Part shown: positions 61,728 to 64,000 of the stretch, in pieces
Numbering within the stretch: position 1 is the stretch's first letter
Layout: each line of letters opens with the position of its first letter
Assembly: GCF_027923545.1 (NCBI RefSeq)
Contig: NZ_BROH01000005.1
Coordinates: 181,794 to 245,793 of the forward strand
Source of the DNA: Sinisalibacter aestuarii
Lineage (GTDB): Bacteria > Pseudomonadota > Alphaproteobacteria > Rhodobacterales > Rhodobacteraceae
Direction: 5' to 3'
Length of the DNA: 64,000 nucleotides
Made by a program: the position numbers and the translations under genes
Notes under the pieces: model-generated
What the model saw: only the letters and a program-made list of their open reading frames with translations
Database searches by the model: none
What the model was told of the DNA's origin: nothing

Positions 61728-63749
61728 TCAGGCCACGACCAGCCCGCGCCCCTTCAGCAATGCCTCGACCCCGGGCAGGCCGCCACGGAAGTCGATATAG
61801 GCCTGCGCCTCGTCCTGCACGCTGCCCGCCGAGAGCACGAAACGCTCCAGCCGTTGCGAGGTCTCCGCATCGAAGTAATCGCCCGTTTCCTCGAAGGCGG
61901 CGAAGGCGTCGGCATCCATCACCTCCGACCACATGTAGGAATAATAGCCGGACGAATAGCCGTCGCCGGCAAAGACATGGGCGAAATGCGGCGTGGCATG
62001 GCGCATCCGGATCGCACGCGGCATGCCGATCTCTTCCAGCACCTCGGCCTGTTTCTGCATCGGATCGGCGGGGGCGGGTCCATCGTGGAAGGCCAGATCG
62101 ACCAGCGCCGAGGCGACGTATTCGACGGTCTGGAACCCCATATCGTAGGTGGCCGCGCCCAGCAGCCGGTCGAGCATGTCGCGCGGCATCGGCGCGCCGG
62201 TTTCGGCATGGGTGGCGAATTCGGCCAGCACCTCGGGTACTTCGAGCCAGTGCTCGTAAAGCTGGCTCGGCAGTTCGACGAAATCGCGCGCCACCGAGGT
62301 GCCGGAGATCGAGCCATAGGTTACGTCCGACAGCATCCCGTGCAGCGCATGGCCGAATTCGTGAAACAGCGTGCGCGCGTCGTCCCAGCTGAGCAATGCA
62401 GGCTTGCCCGCCTCGGGCCTGGCGAAATTGCAGACGTTGACCACGATGGGCCGCTGCGCGTCACCGCCCTTCTGGTCGCGGAACGTGCTCATCCAGGCGC
62501 CCGACCGCTTCGAGCCGCGGGCGAAGTAATCGCCGAGAAACACCGCCATGTGCCGGCCATCGCGGGTGACCTCCCAGCCGCGCGTGTCGGGGTGGTAGAA
62601 CGGGCCGTCGAGCGGGCGGAATTCGAGGCCGAAAAGCCGGCCCGCCACCGAAAAGGCGGCCTCGATCATCCGGTCGAGCTGGAGGTAGGGCTTGAGCGCC
62701 GCTTCATCGAGATCATGCTCGGCCTGCCGCCGCTTTTCGGCGTAATAGTGCCAGTCCCAGGGCTCAAGCGGCCCGGAAATGCCATCGGCATGCAGCATTC
62801 GTTCAAGAATTACCGCATCGCGCTCGGCCGCTTCACGGGCCGGGGCCCAGACCTGCATGAGCAGATCGCGCACCGCTTGCGGCGTTTTCGCCATCTCGGT
62901 CGCCAGCTTGAAACCGGCGAATGTCTCATGACCCAGCAGCGCCGCACGCGCCGCGCGCAGCGCAAGCGTTTCGGCGGCGATGGCGCGGTTATCGGTCGCG
63001 CCGCCCCCCGCACCGCGCGCCACATAGGCGTCATAGGCTTTGCGCCGCAGCGCACGATTGGGCGAGAAGGTGAGGAAGGGCGTGATCAGCGACCGCGAGA
63101 GGGTGACCACCGGCCCCGCCGCACCGCGCTCGGCCCCGGCGGCGCGGGCGGCATCGGTGACGAAACCGGGCAGCCCTTTAAGATCGTCTTCCGACAGGTC
63201 CATCGCCCAGTCGCGCTCGTCGGCCAGCAGGTTCTGGGTAAAGGAGGTGCCGAGCACCGAGAGGCGCTGCATGATCTCCTTGAGCCGGTCGCGGTCGTCG
63301 CCTTCGAGCAGCGCGCCCGAGCGGGTGAAACCGCGCCGGGTGAGCATCAGCACGCGGGCCTGTTCGTCGGTGAGACCCAGCGTATCGCGCGCCTGCCAGA
63401 GCGCCTCGATCCGGGCGAAGAGCGCCGGGTTCATGGTGATCTCGGCGGAATAGGCGGCAAGCTTCGGCGAGACCTCGCGCTGCAACGCCTCGCGCGCCGG
63501 ATTGGCATCGGCGGAGGCGAGGTTGAAGAAGACCCCGAGCACTTTCGAGAGCGTTTCATCCGCCGCTTCCAGCGCTTCGATGGTGTTGGCGAATGTCGGC
63601 TCATCGGGATTGTCGGCGATGGCGGCGATATTGGCGCGGGCCTCGCTCAGCGCGGCGTCGATGGCCGGGCCGAAATGCGCGTCTTCGATCTCGGCGAAGG
63701 GCGGCAGGGCGAAGGGGCCGGTCCAGTCGGAAAGCAGGGGATTGGTCAT
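61728..63749 (-). CDS. M3 family metallopeptidase (Dcp/oligopeptidase A type)
   Basis: 673-aa zinc oligopeptidase. The active site is His463-Glu464-x-x-His467 (HEFGHALH) with third ligand Glu492, exactly 25 residues on, as in Dcp. The C-terminal helical domain GYSSGYYSYMWSEVMDADAFAAFE is standard. No signal peptide; cytoplasmic breakdown of short peptides is expected. Last complete gene of the window. Confidence 0.94.
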   Translation of the reverse strand: MTNPLLSDWTGPFALPPFAEIEDAHFGPAIDAALSEARANIAAIADNPDEPTFANTIEALEAADETLSKVLGVFFNLASADANPAREALQREVSPKLAAYSAEITMNPALFARIEALWQARDTLGLTDEQARVLMLTRRGFTRSGALLEGDDRDRLKEIMQRLSVLGTSFTQNLLADERDWAMDLSEDDLKGLPGFVTDAARAAGAERGAAGPVVTLSRSLITPFLTFSPNRALRRKAYDAYVARGAGGGATDNRAIAAETLALRAARAALLGHETFAGFKLATEMAKTPQAVRDLLMQVWAPAREAAERDAVILERMLHADGISGPLEPWDWHYYAEKRRQAEHDLDEAALKPYLQLDRMIEAAFSVAGRLFGLEFRPLDGPFYHPDTRGWEVTRDGRHMAVFLGDYFARGSKRSGAWMSTFRDQKGGDAQRPIVVNVCNFARPEAGKPALLSWDDARTLFHEFGHALHGMLSDVTYGSISGTSVARDFVELPSQLYEHWLEVPEVLAEFATHAETGAPMPRDMLDRLLGAATYDMGFQTVEYVASALVDLAFHDGPAPADPMQKQAEVLEEIGMPRAIRMRHATPHFAHVFAGDGYSSGYYSYMWSEVMDADAFAAFEETGDYFDAETSQRLERFVLSAGSVQDEAQAYIDFRGGLPGVEALLKGRGLVVA

Positions 63750-63874
63750 GCGCGTCTCCTTTGAGGGGAAGCTAGGGCGATCGGACGGGCTGCGCCAGTC
63801 CGGCGGGCGGGAAAATGTGAGGACGCCGTGATGGGGGCGTGCAGATGAGGGCGGGACGCCGGACCTCTAGAACT

Positions 63875-64000
63875 CTAGGCCGTAGACTCATTAGCCCGTA
63901 TTGCGATGCGGATGGCGGCCAGAGTGACGCCGGCCATGAAGGTCTCGGCGTGTTTGTCGTAGCGGGTGGCCAGGCCCCTGTATTGCTTCAGTTTGTTGAA
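63875..64000 (-). mobile_element. 3' end of an IS5-family transposase (partial)
   Basis: The minus strand from the window edge reads FNKLKQYRGLATRYDKHAE, then TFMAGVTLAAIRIAIRA and a stop at 63877-63875. This is the C-terminal signature of IS5/IS427-group DDE transposases. Only about 41 codons are visible. TCTAG-AAC-TCTAG at 63866-63878 may lie near the element's end. The 125 bp between it and the M3 gene show nothing else. Confidence 0.85.

Overview
The window is high-GC DNA from an alphaproteobacterium, most likely a member of the Rhodobacterales (Roseobacter/Rhodobacter group). The grounds are the atpI-B-E-F'-F F0 operon with a split b/b' pair and no F1 genes beside it, the FMN-riboswitch RibN-type permease, MeaB, a MoxR/DUF58/DUF4159 cluster, a glcC-D-E-F glycolate oxidase operon, and dense ATGA gene overlaps. 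This is inference from gene content; no 16S or tRNA gene was seen. Almost all of it is ordinary chromosomal housekeeping DNA. The only clear mobile-element sequence is the 3' end of an IS5-type transposase at the right edge.

Layout. 1-4.8 kb: end of a peptide/nickel-type ABC importer operon with an aldehyde dehydrogenase. 5-12.4 kb: mixed metabolic genes (DsbA-fold isomerase, YcaQ-type glycosylase, SDR, P1 peptidase, two secreted unknowns, an alpha/beta hydrolase, GabD). 12.4-14.8 kb: FMN riboswitch with RibN, an HPP membrane protein, Hsp20. 15-21.4 kb: two overlapping secreted trypsin-like proteases, then the glycolate oxidase operon with its FadR-type regulator. 21.5-27.1 kb: OmpA lipoprotein, Ada-like methyltransferase, Nth, a PfkB kinase, a SET protein, a broken hydroxypyruvate isomerase, DUF1285. 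27.2-34 kb: MoxR-DUF58-DUF4159-membrane protein operon. 34-37.9 kb: DUF599/ArsR pair and the F0 operon. 38.3-45.1 kb: EamA/LysR pair, nuclease, CDF exporter, PiT phosphate carrier, Nudix. 45.3-53.4 kb: HrpB, DUF3108, MeaB and two half-size ABC exporters. 53.4-57 kb: hypCDE without a hydrogenase. 57-63.7 kb: a small membrane protein with twin operators, a hydroxyacid dehydrogenase, an envelope gene pair, a second CDF exporter and an M3 oligopeptidase.

The most interesting material lies between genes. At least five dispersed copies of one composite element (a GC hairpin followed by CCCCCGGGATATTTG and GNGCAAGATGAA) sit at gene junctions, and in two or three of them the element's own ATG is, or nearly is, the start codon of the next gene. 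The gap after the F0 operon holds three 122-123 bp spaced units built on a 28-bp palindrome. An 8-bp microsatellite (TTTTCCGG) fills part of another gap. Two perfect GTTATA-N4-TATAAC sites 31 bp apart precede a small membrane protein. A 10-15 codon ORF between two hairpins precedes the ABC exporter pair. Hydroxypyruvate isomerase is split by a single in-frame amber codon.
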